The position numbers and the translations under genes were made by a program. Positions 25,905 through 33,948 of a stretch of DNA of 64,000 nt are shown in pieces; the stretch's first letter is position 1, and every line of letters starts with the position of its first letter. The notes beneath the pieces were generated by a model. The model had not been told where the DNA came from and did no database searches. It saw only the letters and a program-made list of their open reading frames with translations. Source of the stretch: Streptomyces sedi (GTDB taxonomy: Bacteria > Actinomycetota > Actinomycetes > Streptomycetales > Streptomycetaceae); contig NZ_VDGT01000013.1 in assembly GCF_006335015.1 (NCBI RefSeq), positions 146,151 to 210,150 on the forward strand, in the 5' to 3' direction.

Positions 25905-25935
25905 AGCCTGCTTCTTCAAGTCGACTTGAAGCCAA
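25905..25935 (-). promoter_or_regulatory. SoxR-like (MerR family) operator-promoter
   Basis: Minus strand: -35 TTGGCT (25935-25930), a 19-base spacer, -10 CAGGCT (25910-25905). The spacer region carries the perfect palindrome CTTCAAGTCGACTTGAAG (25914-25931), close to the soxS operator CCTCAAGTTAACTTGAGG. A 19-bp spacer with a centred palindrome is diagnostic of MerR-class activation. Confidence 0.82.
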
Positions 25936-26001
25936 GGGTCTTCGGGCCGCCCCGGAACGGCCGGGACCGCGACTGTCAGTGGCGCCCGGCAGGATGGCCG
26001 C

Positions 26002-26715
26002 ATGGTGAGCGGAGCGGGCAAGGGACGGACCGGCAGGAGCACGGGCGGGGGCGAGGTGCGGGCGCCCGTGCGCCCGCGGCTCGCGCTGCCGGTCGAGCCG
26101 GAGGTCTTCGACGGGGCGGCGGGGCTGGGGGCCGAGGAGGACTACGACGGGTTCGAGTTCGTCTCCACCGACCTGAGCGGCGCCCTCGCGCCCGGGGCGA
26201 CGTTTCTCGACTGCGCGCTGCGCGGCTGCGTGCTGGACCGGGCGGTGCTGCGGGGCGCGCGGCTGCTGGACAGCCTGCTGACCGAGGTGCGGGGCGTCGG
26301 CGTCGAGCTGTTCGAGGCGGAGCTGCGGGACGTGGAGATCAGCGACGCCCGGCTGGGCGGGGTGCAGTGCGGCGGCGCCAGGCTCACCCGGGTGCTGGTG
26401 CGCGGCGGCAAGATCGACTATCTGAACCTGCGGCAGTCCCGGCTGGTCGACGTCACCTTCGAGGGCTGCGTGCTGGTCGAGCCCGACTTCGGCGGCGCCA
26501 CCCTGGAGCGGGTCTCCTTCGACGACTGCGAGCTGCGCTCACCCGACCTCACGGGCGCCACGCTGCGGGACGTGGACCTGCGCGGCCTCTCCTCGTTCGA
26601 GCCCGGGCGCGGCGTCGACCGGCTGGCGGGCGCGGTGATCAGCCCCGGCCAGCTGGTGGAGCTGGCGCCGCTGCTCGCCGCCCAGCTGGGGGTGCGGGTG
26701 ATGCCGACGGCGTAG
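26002..26715 (+). CDS. Pentapeptide-repeat protein
   Basis: 237 residues. From about residue 45 the chain follows the A(D/N)LxX pentapeptide rhythm (ALRGCVLDRAVLRGARLLDS, ARLTRVLVRGG, LTGATLRDVDLRG), predicting a right-handed quadrilateral beta-helix. Some members mimic DNA and protect gyrase; most have no known role. CAGGAT (25990-25995) six bases before ATG 26002 and no ribosome binding site indicate a leaderless start. Convergent with the PAP2 gene. Confidence 0.85.
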   Translation: MVSGAGKGRTGRSTGGGEVRAPVRPRLALPVEPEVFDGAAGLGAEEDYDGFEFVSTDLSGALAPGATFLDCALRGCVLDRAVLRGARLLDSLLTEVRGVGVELFEAELRDVEISDARLGGVQCGGARLTRVLVRGGKIDYLNLRQSRLVDVTFEGCVLVEPDFGGATLERVSFDDCELRSPDLTGATLRDVDLRGLSSFEPGRGVDRLAGAVISPGQLVELAPLLAAQLGVRVMPTA

Positions 26716-26745
26716 CACGGCTGAGGAAGGGAGGGGGCGGGCGGT

Positions 26746-26775
26746 CGCGGGTACCGCACCCGGGCGGTACCCGCG
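26746..26775. terminator. Bidirectional terminator hairpin
   Basis: Perfect 12-bp stem CGCGGGTACCGC / GCGGTACCCGCG (26746-26757 with 26764-26775) and a 6-base loop, between convergent stop codons. Confidence 0.8.
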
Positions 26776-26797
26776 GGAACGTCGGCGGCGTCGGCCG

Positions 26798-27673
26798 TCA
26801 GTGCCCGCCGTGGCGCGGACGGTCGCCGAGGGTGAGCGTCTGCTCGTCGTGCGCGGGGATCCGGTCGTCGGCCGGCCGCGGGGTGTGGGGAACGGGCTGG
26901 CCGGGGGCCGGTTCCGGTCGGGCGGCGTGCCGTCCCGACCCGGCGCGGCCGGTCGTCTCGCGCTCGGGCCCCAGCCATCTGCGGAAGACCACCGAGGTCG
27001 GCCGGACCAGGGCCGGGCCGAGCAGCAGCAGCGTCGCGGCGGCGACCGCGGTGCCCAGCGTGGCGCCCGCCGCCACGTCGTGCGGGTAGTGCACCCCGAC
27101 GGCGACCCGCAGCAGCGCGCCGAGTGCGGCGAGCGGCAGCGCGACGACGGCCAGCCGCGGCAGCAGGATCGCCAGGCCGACGCCGAGGGAGACGGCGAGC
27201 GTCGAGTGGTTGCTGGGGAAGGACCAGTCACCCGCGGGCGGGCACTCGGCCAGCGCCATGGCGTCGGACACCGCGCGGCACGGCCGCTCCTCCTCGATCA
27301 CGACCTTCAGCGCCTCGCTGATCCCGTAGGCCGCCAGCATCCCGACGCCCACGGCCATCGCTCCGGCGACACGGCCCGCCTCGCCCGCGCGCAGACCGGC
27401 GAACCAGACCCACACCAGCACCAGACCGAGCACGATCAGCGTGCCCTCGGTGGCGATCTCCAGCGCGTGCCCGAACCACGAGGGGGTGCCGTCGACCCAC
27501 TCGGTGATCGACCGGTAGATGTCGACGGAGGCGCCGTCGACCACGTGCACCGGTCCGTCCTCGCCCAGCCCTCCGGGCCAGAGCCAGAGCAGGATCGCCG
27601 CACCCGCGAGGAGCGACGCCACCGCCACCGCCAGTCGGCGGCCGGGTCCGCCGAATTCAGGATCTGTTTCCAT
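26798..27673 (-). CDS. PAP2-family membrane phosphatase
   Basis: 291 residues with about six TM helices. All three PAP2 motifs are present: KVVIEEERP, FPSNHST and RVAVGVHYPHDV, so the histidine-based active site is intact. Likely substrate is a lipid phosphate (undecaprenyl diphosphate or phosphatidic acid) on the outer face of the membrane. The C-terminal 60 residues are a hydrophilic Pro/Arg-rich tail. TACGTT (27687 down to 27682) is eight bases before ATG 27673, suggesting a leaderless transcript. Confidence 0.88.
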   Translation of the reverse strand: METDPEFGGPGRRLAVAVASLLAGAAILLWLWPGGLGEDGPVHVVDGASVDIYRSITEWVDGTPSWFGHALEIATEGTLIVLGLVLVWVWFAGLRAGEAGRVAGAMAVGVGMLAAYGISEALKVVIEEERPCRAVSDAMALAECPPAGDWSFPSNHSTLAVSLGVGLAILLPRLAVVALPLAALGALLRVAVGVHYPHDVAAGATLGTAVAAATLLLLGPALVRPTSVVFRRWLGPERETTGRAGSGRHAARPEPAPGQPVPHTPRPADDRIPAHDEQTLTLGDRPRHGGH

Positions 27674-28275
27674 GGCAGCTGAACGTAAGCCATCTGGGCG
27701 TCATGCTCCCATGCGGGCGGGCGGCGAGCGGTCCCCGCCTTCGACCGGATGAGGGCTGACTGGCCCTCGGATGTCCGAATTCGTCCCTCCGGCGCGACTG
27801 TTGACGGGCCGTAGGTGTGAGATCTCTCACCGTGCCCGGCGACGTCGTGGGCGGCTATGCCGCGAGAGAAGGGGCGGGTGATCGCCGGAGCGTGCGTCGG
27901 ACGACGGCCGACGGAACGCCGGCCCGAGGAAATACGGAACGGTCCGGGATTGTCTCTCGGCGAAGTCGAACGTAGAGTTGTCCGGGTGACTGCCGGGTCG
28001 GCCATGGGCCATCAGCGAGTTGGGTTCCCGGCCTCCGAGTGAGGTCGGCGCGGGCGCGAGGCCCGCCCACTCTTCTTCTTTCCTCGCCCTTTCTCGAAAC
28101 CTTCTTCCGCGCCGTCGCGCGCCCATCTGAGCTGCGCGCTTCGTGGCGTTGAGTCGTTCTGCCGCATTCCTCTGTCTCCAGGCGCGCCTTCGCGCCCGCC
28201 GTCGAGAAGAGACGTCTTCCCTGTGCGTCAAACGACGAAATCGGCCTGCCCACATTCGTTCAAAGGAATCAACGT
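27674..28275 (+). promoter_or_regulatory. 602-base leader region of the reductase-hemerythrin gene
   Basis: No convincing long gene. TTGACG (27801-27806) lies by an inverted repeat GTGAGA-TC-TCTCAC (27817-27830). A strong promoter, TTGTCT (27950-27955), 17 bases, TAGAGT (27973-27978), leads 7 bases later to GTG 27986, which opens an 18-codon frame ending at 28042. A hairpin GCGGGC/GCCCGC (28050-28066) and a long pyrimidine tract (about 28067-28090) follow, an attenuator-like order. The downstream gene starts at 28276 after AAAGGA. Confidence 0.55.
27986..28042 (+). CDS. Possible leaderless 18-residue leader peptide
   Basis: GTG start exactly 7 bases after TAGAGT, 18 codons, then TGA, 7 bases before a terminator-like hairpin. 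The peptide shows no obvious run of one amino acid. Its only support is position; it could equally be the 5' part of a small RNA. Confidence 0.35.
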   Translation: MTAGSAMGHQRVGFPASE

Positions 28276-29118
28276 ATGGCTTCTTCTTCCCGTGTCGCTC
28301 ACTCATTCAACGAACAGGTAATCCAGGAGTTCCGCGCGCGCGGCGGCATCGTCTCGGGGCCCCTGGAGGGTGGGCGGTTGCTGCTTCTCACCACACGAGG
28401 GGCGCGTACCGGCTCCCCGCACACCACGCCGCTGGGCTATCTGCCCGACGGTGGGGAACGGGTGCTCGTCATCGCCTCGGCGGGCGGCTCGCCGCACCAC
28501 CCCGACTGGTACCGCAACGTGCTGGAACATCCCGAGGTGACCGTCGAGAACGGGCTGTTCACCTACGACGCGCACGCGACCGTGCTGCACGGCGAGGAAC
28601 GCGACCGGCTCTTCGCCCGCGCGGTCGCCGACAACCCGGGCTGGGGCGAGTACGAGACCAGGTCGGGCCGAACGCTGCCGGTGGTGGCCCTCGCCGCGGC
28701 GGGGCCGCCGATGGCCGACACCCTCGGCGAGACCATCCGGCGGCTCCATGAGGGGTTCCGGCGCGAACTCGCCCTCATCAGGCGGGAGATCGCGGCCGGC
28801 GAGCCGACCGGGCTGGGCGCCCAGCTCCGGGTCAACTGCCTGACCCTCTGCCTCGGGCTGCACCATCACCACGCCGGCGAGGAGGGGATGCTCTTTCCCG
28901 CGGCCGAGGCGAGTCACCCCGAGCTGGCGCCCGTCGTGCGGAGGCTGATCGAGGAGCACCGGACCGTCGCCGAACTCACCGAACGGCTCAGGGTGGCGGT
29001 CTCGGAGCCGGGGACCGACCGGGAGCGGACGATCGCCACAGTGGTGGAGCTGACGGAGCGGTTGGAGGCCCATCTCGACTACGAGGACGAGGCCCTGGTC
29101 CCCTTCCTCGACGCCTGA
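28276..29118 (+). CDS. Deazaflavin-dependent nitroreductase-like domain fused to hemerythrin domain
   Basis: 280 residues. Residues about 10-140 resemble the Ddn/DUF385 family of F420-dependent reductases (LLTTRGARTGSPHTTPLGYL, PHHPDWYRNVLEHPEVTVE). Residues about 150-278 are a hemerythrin-type four-helix bundle with expected di-iron ligands: His158, a His cluster 196-199 with Glu203, His228, His266 and Glu270. The two halves suggest an O2-, NO- or redox-sensing reductase, but no substrate is known. AAGGA precedes ATG 28276. The start is preceded by a long structured leader. Confidence 0.85.
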   Translation: MASSSRVAHSFNEQVIQEFRARGGIVSGPLEGGRLLLLTTRGARTGSPHTTPLGYLPDGGERVLVIASAGGSPHHPDWYRNVLEHPEVTVENGLFTYDAHATVLHGEERDRLFARAVADNPGWGEYETRSGRTLPVVALAAAGPPMADTLGETIRRLHEGFRRELALIRREIAAGEPTGLGAQLRVNCLTLCLGLHHHHAGEEGMLFPAAEASHPELAPVVRRLIEEHRTVAELTERLRVAVSEPGTDRERTIATVVELTERLEAHLDYEDEALVPFLDA

Positions 29119-29128
29119 CCCTCCGGTG

Positions 29129-29164
29129 CGGTGAGCCGGGCGCCAGGATGCACCCGGCTCACCG
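29129..29164 (+). terminator. Terminator hairpin after the hemerythrin fusion gene
   Basis: Perfect 12-bp stem CGGTGAGCCGGG / CCCGGCTCACCG (29129-29140 with 29153-29164). Confidence 0.75.
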
Positions 29165-29178
29165 TCCGTGATTCGTCG

Positions 29179-29209
29179 TTGACTTGGAGTGCACTCGCAC
29201 TCCTACCGT
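29179..29209 (+). promoter_or_regulatory. MerR-type promoter of the SDR gene
   Basis: TTGACT (29179-29184), exactly 19 bases, TACCGT (29204-29209). The spacer contains GGAGTGC-actc-GCACTCC, an inverted repeat. ATG follows 7 bases later, so the RNA is probably leaderless. Spacer length and palindrome indicate a MerR-family activator not encoded here. Confidence 0.75.
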
Positions 29210-29216
29210 GACGGCC

Positions 29217-30167
29217 ATGACTGCGAACACGACACCACAGCAGAGGATCGACTCGGGGTTCGGCGTCCGCACCACCGCCGCGGAGGTGCTGCGCGGGATC
29301 GACCTCACCGGCACCCTGGCGCTGGTCACCGGGGGCTACTCGGGGCTCGGGCTGGAGACCACCCGCGCGCTGGCCGGCGCGGGGGCGGACGTCCTGGTGG
29401 CCGGGCGGCGGCCGGACGAGGCGCGGCGGGTGCTCGAAGGACTCGACCGCGTCGAGGTCGCCGAGCTGGACCTCGCCGACCTGGGCAGCGTGGCGCGCTT
29501 CGCCGACGGCTTCCTGGCCTCGGACCGCGTGCTGCCCCTGGTCATCAACAACGCGGGGATCATGGCCGCCCCGGAGACCCGCGTCGGGCCGGGCTGGGAG
29601 GCCCAGTTCGCCACCAACCACCTGGGGCACTTCGCCCTGGTCAACCGGCTCTGGCCGGCCATCGCCCGGGCCGGGGGCGCCCGCGTGGTCTCCGTCTCCT
29701 CGGTGGGCCACCAGCACTCGCCGATCCGTTGGCACGACCCGCACTTCGCCGAGGGCTACGACAAGTGGAAGGCGTACGGCCAGGCCAAGACGGCCAACGT
29801 GCTCTTCGCCGCGTGGCTGGACCGGCTGGGCCGGGGGTCGGGGGTGCGGGCGTTCTCGCTGCACCCCGGGGGCATCCTCACGCCGCTGCAACGGCACATG
29901 GAGCTGGCGGAGATGGTGGAGTACGGCTGGGTGGACACCCAGGGGAACGCGTTGAACCCGGACTTCAAGACGCCCGAGCAGGGCGCGGCCACCCAGGTGT
30001 GGGCGGCGACCTCGCCGGCGCTCGACGGGTTGGGCGGCGCCTACTGCGAGGACTGCGACATCGCGGACGCCGCGCTGGTGCGGGACTACGCGCTGGATCC
30101 GGAGCAGGCGGAGCGGCTGTGGGCGCTCTCGGCCGAGTTGACGGGGGTGAACGCGTTCGCCGGCTGA
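29217..30167 (+). CDS. Short-chain dehydrogenase/reductase (SDR family)
   Basis: 316 residues, an extended classical SDR resembling retinol-dehydrogenase-like bacterial oxidoreductases. Cofactor motif TGGYSGLG, NNAG motif in VINNAGIMAAP, catalytic Ser in VVSVSSVGH, and YxxxK as YGQAK. An Arg in AGRRPDEARR after strand 2 favours NADP(H). Substrate unknown. ATG 29217 is selected on the leaderless -10 at 29204-29209. MerR-type control suggests induction by a small molecule or reactive electrophile. Confidence 0.88.
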   Translation: MTANTTPQQRIDSGFGVRTTAAEVLRGIDLTGTLALVTGGYSGLGLETTRALAGAGADVLVAGRRPDEARRVLEGLDRVEVAELDLADLGSVARFADGFLASDRVLPLVINNAGIMAAPETRVGPGWEAQFATNHLGHFALVNRLWPAIARAGGARVVSVSSVGHQHSPIRWHDPHFAEGYDKWKAYGQAKTANVLFAAWLDRLGRGSGVRAFSLHPGGILTPLQRHMELAEMVEYGWVDTQGNALNPDFKTPEQGAATQVWAATSPALDGLGGAYCEDCDIADAALVRDYALDPEQAERLWALSAELTGVNAFAG

Positions 30168-30180
30168 TCGGCGGCGCCGA

Positions 30181-30211
30181 GGCTTCGGGCCGGGGCCGCC
30201 GGCCCGAAGCC
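30181..30211. terminator. Bidirectional terminator hairpin
   Basis: Perfect 13-bp stem GGCTTCGGGCCGG / CCGGCCCGAAGCC (30181-30193 with 30199-30211), 5-base loop, between convergent genes. Confidence 0.8.
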
Positions 30212-30226
30212 GGGGCCGGGGCGGGG

Positions 30227-30601
30227 TCAGCCGGCGAGGACCGGGCCGAGCAGCGGCAGCCCGCCGAGCAGTTGGCGGGTGCTGGCGCCCTCGCTGAGCT
30301 GGCCGGTCAGCAGTTCGGTGGAGACCGGCTGGAAGTCGGCGACCTGGGTGCCCACGGTGTTGCTCAACGGGTCGGTGCCGGTCTCGGCCAGCGGGTAGAG
30401 CTGGAGGTCGAGGACCGGGTCGACGGCGCTCTGGAGGGAGCCGCCGGTGACCTCGGTCGCGGTGCCGAGCGCGCCGGCGGGGTCGCGGGGGAGCACCTCG
30501 GCGGAGGCGGCGCCCGCGCCGACGGCGAGCACGGCGCCCGTCGCGGTGGCGGTGAGGGAGGCCAGGCGCAGCGTTCGGGCCGCGCGGGGAAACTGAGTCA
30601 T
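30227..30601 (-). CDS. Small secreted protein, unknown function
   Basis: 124 residues with a clear Sec signal peptide (basic RAARTLR, hydrophobic core, probable cleavage after Ala34 in AGAASA-EV). The mature part is Leu/Gly/Thr-rich without cysteines and ends LLGGLPLLGPVLAG. ATG 30601 is supported by TACGGT (30613 down to 30608) six bases upstream and no ribosome binding site. The same frame stays open far upstream but that stretch overlaps menG on the other strand and is not coding. No function recognised. Confidence 0.72.
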   Translation of the reverse strand: MTQFPRAARTLRLASLTATATGAVLAVGAGAASAEVLPRDPAGALGTATEVTGGSLQSAVDPVLDLQLYPLAETGTDPLSNTVGTQVADFQPVSTELLTGQLSEGASTRQLLGGLPLLGPVLAG

Positions 30602-30697
30602 GCACGCACCGTAGTTGGCCGATGGCGGAAGTCTCATCCCGCTGCCCGGGGATGTCCCCCGAACGAGTAAGCCGGGGGCCGTGGGGACAATGGCGGG

Positions 30698-31399
30698 GTG
30701 ACACGTGCCTCGCTGGAGAAGCAACCGAAGGACGTCGCCGCCATGTTCGACGCGGTGGCGGCCCGTTACGACCTCACCAACGACGTCCTCGCGATGGGAC
30801 AGAACCGCCGCTGGCGCGGCGCGGTGGTGCGGGCGGTCGATCCGCGCCCGGGGGAGTGCGTGCTGGACCTGGCGGCCGGCACCGGCACCTCGTCCGAGCC
30901 GTTCGCGGCGGCGGGCGCCTTCACCGTTCCGTGTGACTTCAGCCAGGGCATGTTGACGACGGGGAAGCGCCGTCAGCCGTGGCTGCCGTTCACCGCGGGC
31001 GACGCGACCCGACTGCCGTTCGCCGACGCCTCGTTCGACGCGGTGACGATCTCCTTCGGGCTGCGGAACGTCAGCGACCCGGACGCCGCGCTGCGCGAGC
31101 TGCTGCGGGTGACCAGGCCCGGTGGGCGGCTGGTGGTCTGCGAGTTCAGCCATCCGACGTGGGCGCCGTTCCGCACGGTCTACACGGAGTACCTGATGCG
31201 GGCGCTGCCCGCCGTCGCCTCCCGGGTCTCCAGCAGCCCGGACGCGTACGTCTATCTCGCGGAGTCGATCCGGGCCTGGCCCGACCAGCCCGCGCTGGCG
31301 GAACGGGTGCGGGCCGCCGGCTGGGAACGGCCGGCGTGGCGCGATCTGACGGGCGGCGTGGTGGCGTTGCACCGGGGGTTCAAGCCGGGCGGCGAGTGA
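30698..31399 (+). CDS. menG: Demethylmenaquinone methyltransferase
   Basis: 233-residue UbiE/MenG-family SAM methyltransferase, catalysing the last methylation of the menaquinone head group. Typical stretches are MFDAVAARYDLTNDVLAMGQ, motif I VLDLAAGTGTSSEPF and FGLRNVSDPDAALREL. Streptomyces uses menaquinone, so the menaquinone reaction is assigned rather than the ubiquinone one. GTG 30698 is six bases after GACAAT (30686-30691), a weaker leaderless pattern. The menaquinone reductase gene follows. Confidence 0.93.
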   Translation: MTRASLEKQPKDVAAMFDAVAARYDLTNDVLAMGQNRRWRGAVVRAVDPRPGECVLDLAAGTGTSSEPFAAAGAFTVPCDFSQGMLTTGKRRQPWLPFTAGDATRLPFADASFDAVTISFGLRNVSDPDAALRELLRVTRPGGRLVVCEFSHPTWAPFRTVYTEYLMRALPAVASRVSSSPDAYVYLAESIRAWPDQPALAERVRAAGWERPAWRDLTGGVVALHRGFKPGGE

Positions 31400-31554
31400 G
31401 CCGGCGCGCGCCCCTCGCGGAGGGGGACGGCGGAGGGGGTATCGCGGAGATGGCGTGCGAAGCCGGGAGAAAGCCCCCGGGTCGCCATCGACCGTGCCCG
31501 CTCGGCGAATAGACTCCGCACAGTCTGCCTCTACCGCCGATGGGAGAGCCGAAC

Positions 31555-32850
31555 GTGGCTGAGACCGCCGAGAAGACCCCCTCAGAACACACCGCCGACG
31601 TGATCGTGGTGGGGGCCGGGCCGGCTGGCTCGGCAACCGCGTTCCACCTCGCCCAGGCGGGACTCGACGTGCTGCTGCTGGAGAAGACCGCCTTCCCCCG
31701 GGAGAAGGTCTGCGGCGACGGGCTCACCCCGCGCGCCACCAAGCAGCTGATCTCGATGGGCATCGACGTCTCCGAGGAGGCGGGCTGGCTGCGGAACAAG
31801 GGCCTGCGCATCATCAGCGGCGGGCAGCGCGTCCAGCTGGACTGGCCCGAGCTGGCCGCCTATCCGAACTACGGGCTCGTTCGCAGGCGCGACGACTTCG
31901 ACGAGCAGCTGGCCAACGCGGCCGAGAAGGCCGGCGCCCGGCTCTACCAGCGCGCCAACGTCTCGGGCCCGATCCGCGACGAGCGCACCGGCCGGATCGT
32001 GGGCGTCGAGGCCAAGCTGGGCGCCGAGAAGCGCGAGGTCAGCTTCCGCGCGCCCGTGGTGGTGGCCGCCGACGGGAACTCCTCCCGCCTCTCGCTGGCG
32101 ATGGACCGCCACCGGGACGACCGCCGCCCGATGGGCGTCGCCGTGCGGACGTACTTCACCAGCCCCCGCCACGACGACGACTACCTGGAGTCCTGGCTGG
32201 AGCTGTGGGACCGGCGCGGCAGCAAGGACCGGCTGCTGCCCGGCTACGGCTGGGTCTTCGGCCTGGGCGACGGCACCTCCAACGTCGGCCTGGGCGTGCT
32301 CAACAGCTCGCCGGCCTTCCGCGACCTCGACTGGCGCGAGGTGCTGCGCGCCTGGTGCGCGGGGATGCCGGAGGACTGGCAGTTCACCCCCGAGCACATG
32401 ACGGGCCCGATCAGAGGCGCCGCGCTGCCGATGGCGTTCAACCGCAAGCCGCACTACGGGCGCGGGCTGATGCTGGTGGGCGACGCCGGCGGGCTCGTGA
32501 ACCCGTTCAACGGCGAGGGCATCGCCTACGCCATGGAGTCCGGCCACATCGCCGCCGAGGTGATCAGCCAGGCGCTGGCGCGCGCCACCCCGCACCAGCG
32601 GGAGTTGGCGCTGCTGGGCTACCCGAAGGTGCTGCGGGAGACCTACGGCGGCTACTACACGCTGGGCCGCGCCTTCGTGAAGATCATCGGCAACCCCAAG
32701 GTCATGAAGGTCGCCGCCGAGCGCGGGCTGAGCCATCCGATGCTGATGCGCTTCCTGCTGAAGCTGCTGGCGAACCTGACCGACCCGCAGGGCGGTGACG
32801 CGACCGACCGCGTCATCAACGGCCTGACCAAGCTCACGCCCCGCGCCTGA
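31555..32850 (+). CDS. Geranylgeranyl reductase-family FAD protein, probable menaquinone reductase (MenJ-like)
   Basis: 431 residues. N-terminal FAD-binding motif VIVVGAGPAGSATAFHLAQ, then EKTAFPREKVCGDGLTPRA and the conserved VGDAGGLVNPFNGEGIAYA motif. Members saturate isoprenoid double bonds; in mycobacteria MenJ reduces one unit of the menaquinone tail. Its place between menG and nuo supports that role. I prefer GTG 31555, since GGGAGAG (31542-31548) is at good spacing; an in-frame ATG at 31540 is the alternative and would add five residues. Confidence 0.85.
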   Translation: MAETAEKTPSEHTADVIVVGAGPAGSATAFHLAQAGLDVLLLEKTAFPREKVCGDGLTPRATKQLISMGIDVSEEAGWLRNKGLRIISGGQRVQLDWPELAAYPNYGLVRRRDDFDEQLANAAEKAGARLYQRANVSGPIRDERTGRIVGVEAKLGAEKREVSFRAPVVVAADGNSSRLSLAMDRHRDDRRPMGVAVRTYFTSPRHDDDYLESWLELWDRRGSKDRLLPGYGWVFGLGDGTSNVGLGVLNSSPAFRDLDWREVLRAWCAGMPEDWQFTPEHMTGPIRGAALPMAFNRKPHYGRGLMLVGDAGGLVNPFNGEGIAYAMESGHIAAEVISQALARATPHQRELALLGYPKVLRETYGGYYTLGRAFVKIIGNPKVMKVAAERGLSHPMLMRFLLKLLANLTDPQGGDATDRVINGLTKLTPRA

Positions 32851-32866
32851 ACGCACGGCGGGGTCG

Positions 32867-32917
32867 CGCGCGACGGCCCGGCAGGACACCCGAGGGGTCC
32901 TGCCGGGCCGTCGCGCG
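32867..32917. terminator. Bidirectional terminator hairpin
   Basis: Perfect 21-bp inverted repeat (32867-32887 with 32897-32917), 9-base loop, the longest stem in the window, between the convergent reductase and NlpC/P60 genes. Confidence 0.88.
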
Positions 32918-32934
32918 TTCCGCCGTGGCCTGCG

Positions 32935-33771
32935 TCAGAGGACGCGCACGGCGCCGGCGGGGGAGTCGTAGCCGAGGTCGCGCTCCACGACGCCCGTCGA
33001 CGGGTTCTGCGCGCCGATGAACGTGCCGTTCCCGGTGTAGACGGCCACGTGGTAGGCGCTGCTCGCGCTGGAACCCCACCACAGGATGTCGCCGGGCTGG
33101 AGCGCGTCGAGGGAGACCTGGGTGCCGGCGGTCGCCTGGGCGCCCGAGACGCGGGGCAGCGAGACGCCCGCCTGCCCGAACGCGGCCTGCATCAGGCCCG
33201 AGCAGTCCCAGCTGTCGGGGCCCGTGCCGCCCATGACGTAGCCGTCGCCTATCTGGGCGCGCACGAAGTCGAGCACGGCCCCGGCGCCGCCGGAGGGCGC
33301 GGGCGCGGAGAGCGTGCTGACCTCGGCCTCGGCCGCCGGTTCGGCGGACGCGGCCTCCTCGGCCGCCGCCGCTGCCTCCTCGGCCTCGGCGCGTTCGGCT
33401 GCCTCGCGCGCCGCGGCCTCGGCCGCCGCGCGCTCCTCCGCCTCCTCGCGCTGCTCGGCGGCGGCGCGTTGGGCGGCGACGATGGCGCGCTCCTGCGCGG
33501 AGTCGACGGCGCGGCGCTGTGCGGTGTGGGTGGCCAGGTCCTCGGTCGCCTGGGCGGCGAGGGTGCTGCTGCCGGCCAGGGGTGAGCTGACGACGGGGAG
33601 TTCGCCGGTGGACTCGGCGGGTCGCTCGTTCGCGGAGGCGGGGGTGGCGGCGCCGGTCACCGCGACGGTGCCGACCACGCCGGTGAGGACGCCGCCGCGA
33701 ATCAGGCGCAGGCCGCTGGTGCGGGAGGGCCGGGGCTTGCGGTGCCGACCTCGGTAACGGATTGGGGACAT
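32935..33771 (-). CDS. Secreted NlpC/P60-family peptidoglycan endopeptidase
   Basis: 278 residues. Signal peptide (cleavage near ASA-NE, about residue 48), an Ala/Glu-rich coiled coil at about 80-150, then an NlpC/P60 domain with catalytic Cys190 in DSWDCSGLMQ and His241 in AYHVAVYTGNG. It should cut D-Glu-diaminopimelate bonds in cell-wall peptides. The coiled coil is typical of autoinhibitory or partner-binding segments (RipA type). Stands alone, with its promoter in the 273-base spacer upstream. Confidence 0.9.
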   Translation of the reverse strand: MSPIRYRGRHRKPRPSRTSGLRLIRGGVLTGVVGTVAVTGAATPASANERPAESTGELPVVSSPLAGSSTLAAQATEDLATHTAQRRAVDSAQERAIVAAQRAAAEQREEAEERAAAEAAAREAAERAEAEEAAAAAEEAASAEPAAEAEVSTLSAPAPSGGAGAVLDFVRAQIGDGYVMGGTGPDSWDCSGLMQAAFGQAGVSLPRVSGAQATAGTQVSLDALQPGDILWWGSSASSAYHVAVYTGNGTFIGAQNPSTGVVERDLGYDSPAGAVRVL

Positions 33772-33930
33772 GGCCCAACGGGTATCAGTAGGCGGCCTTT
33801 CCCCTCAATCACTGTTGTTTCGGCCACACTCGGCGTGTACGCGTCGAGTTGAGAGTGCATATGCCCGAAGTGTCGGTTCGCCGGGAAGTTGATCTTTCCG
33901 GCCAATTGGCAGCGCTGTCCTGCTGATTGT

Positions 33931-33948
33931 CGGTTTTTCGAAGAACCG
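33931..33948 (-). promoter_or_regulatory. Near-perfect 18-bp palindrome upstream of the NlpC/P60 gene
   Basis: Minus strand CGGTTCTTCGAAAAACCG, one mismatched pair around a TTCGAA centre. Could be an operator or a short RNA hairpin in the leader. I looked for a c-di-AMP (ydaO-type) riboswitch here and did not see its conserved segments. Confidence 0.4.

Noticed and set aside
27827..28306. Minus-strand open frame of 159 codons, Arg-rich
   Set aside because: It overlaps the start of the hemerythrin fusion gene, has the composition of a chance GC-rich frame and no ribosome binding site or recognisable domain.
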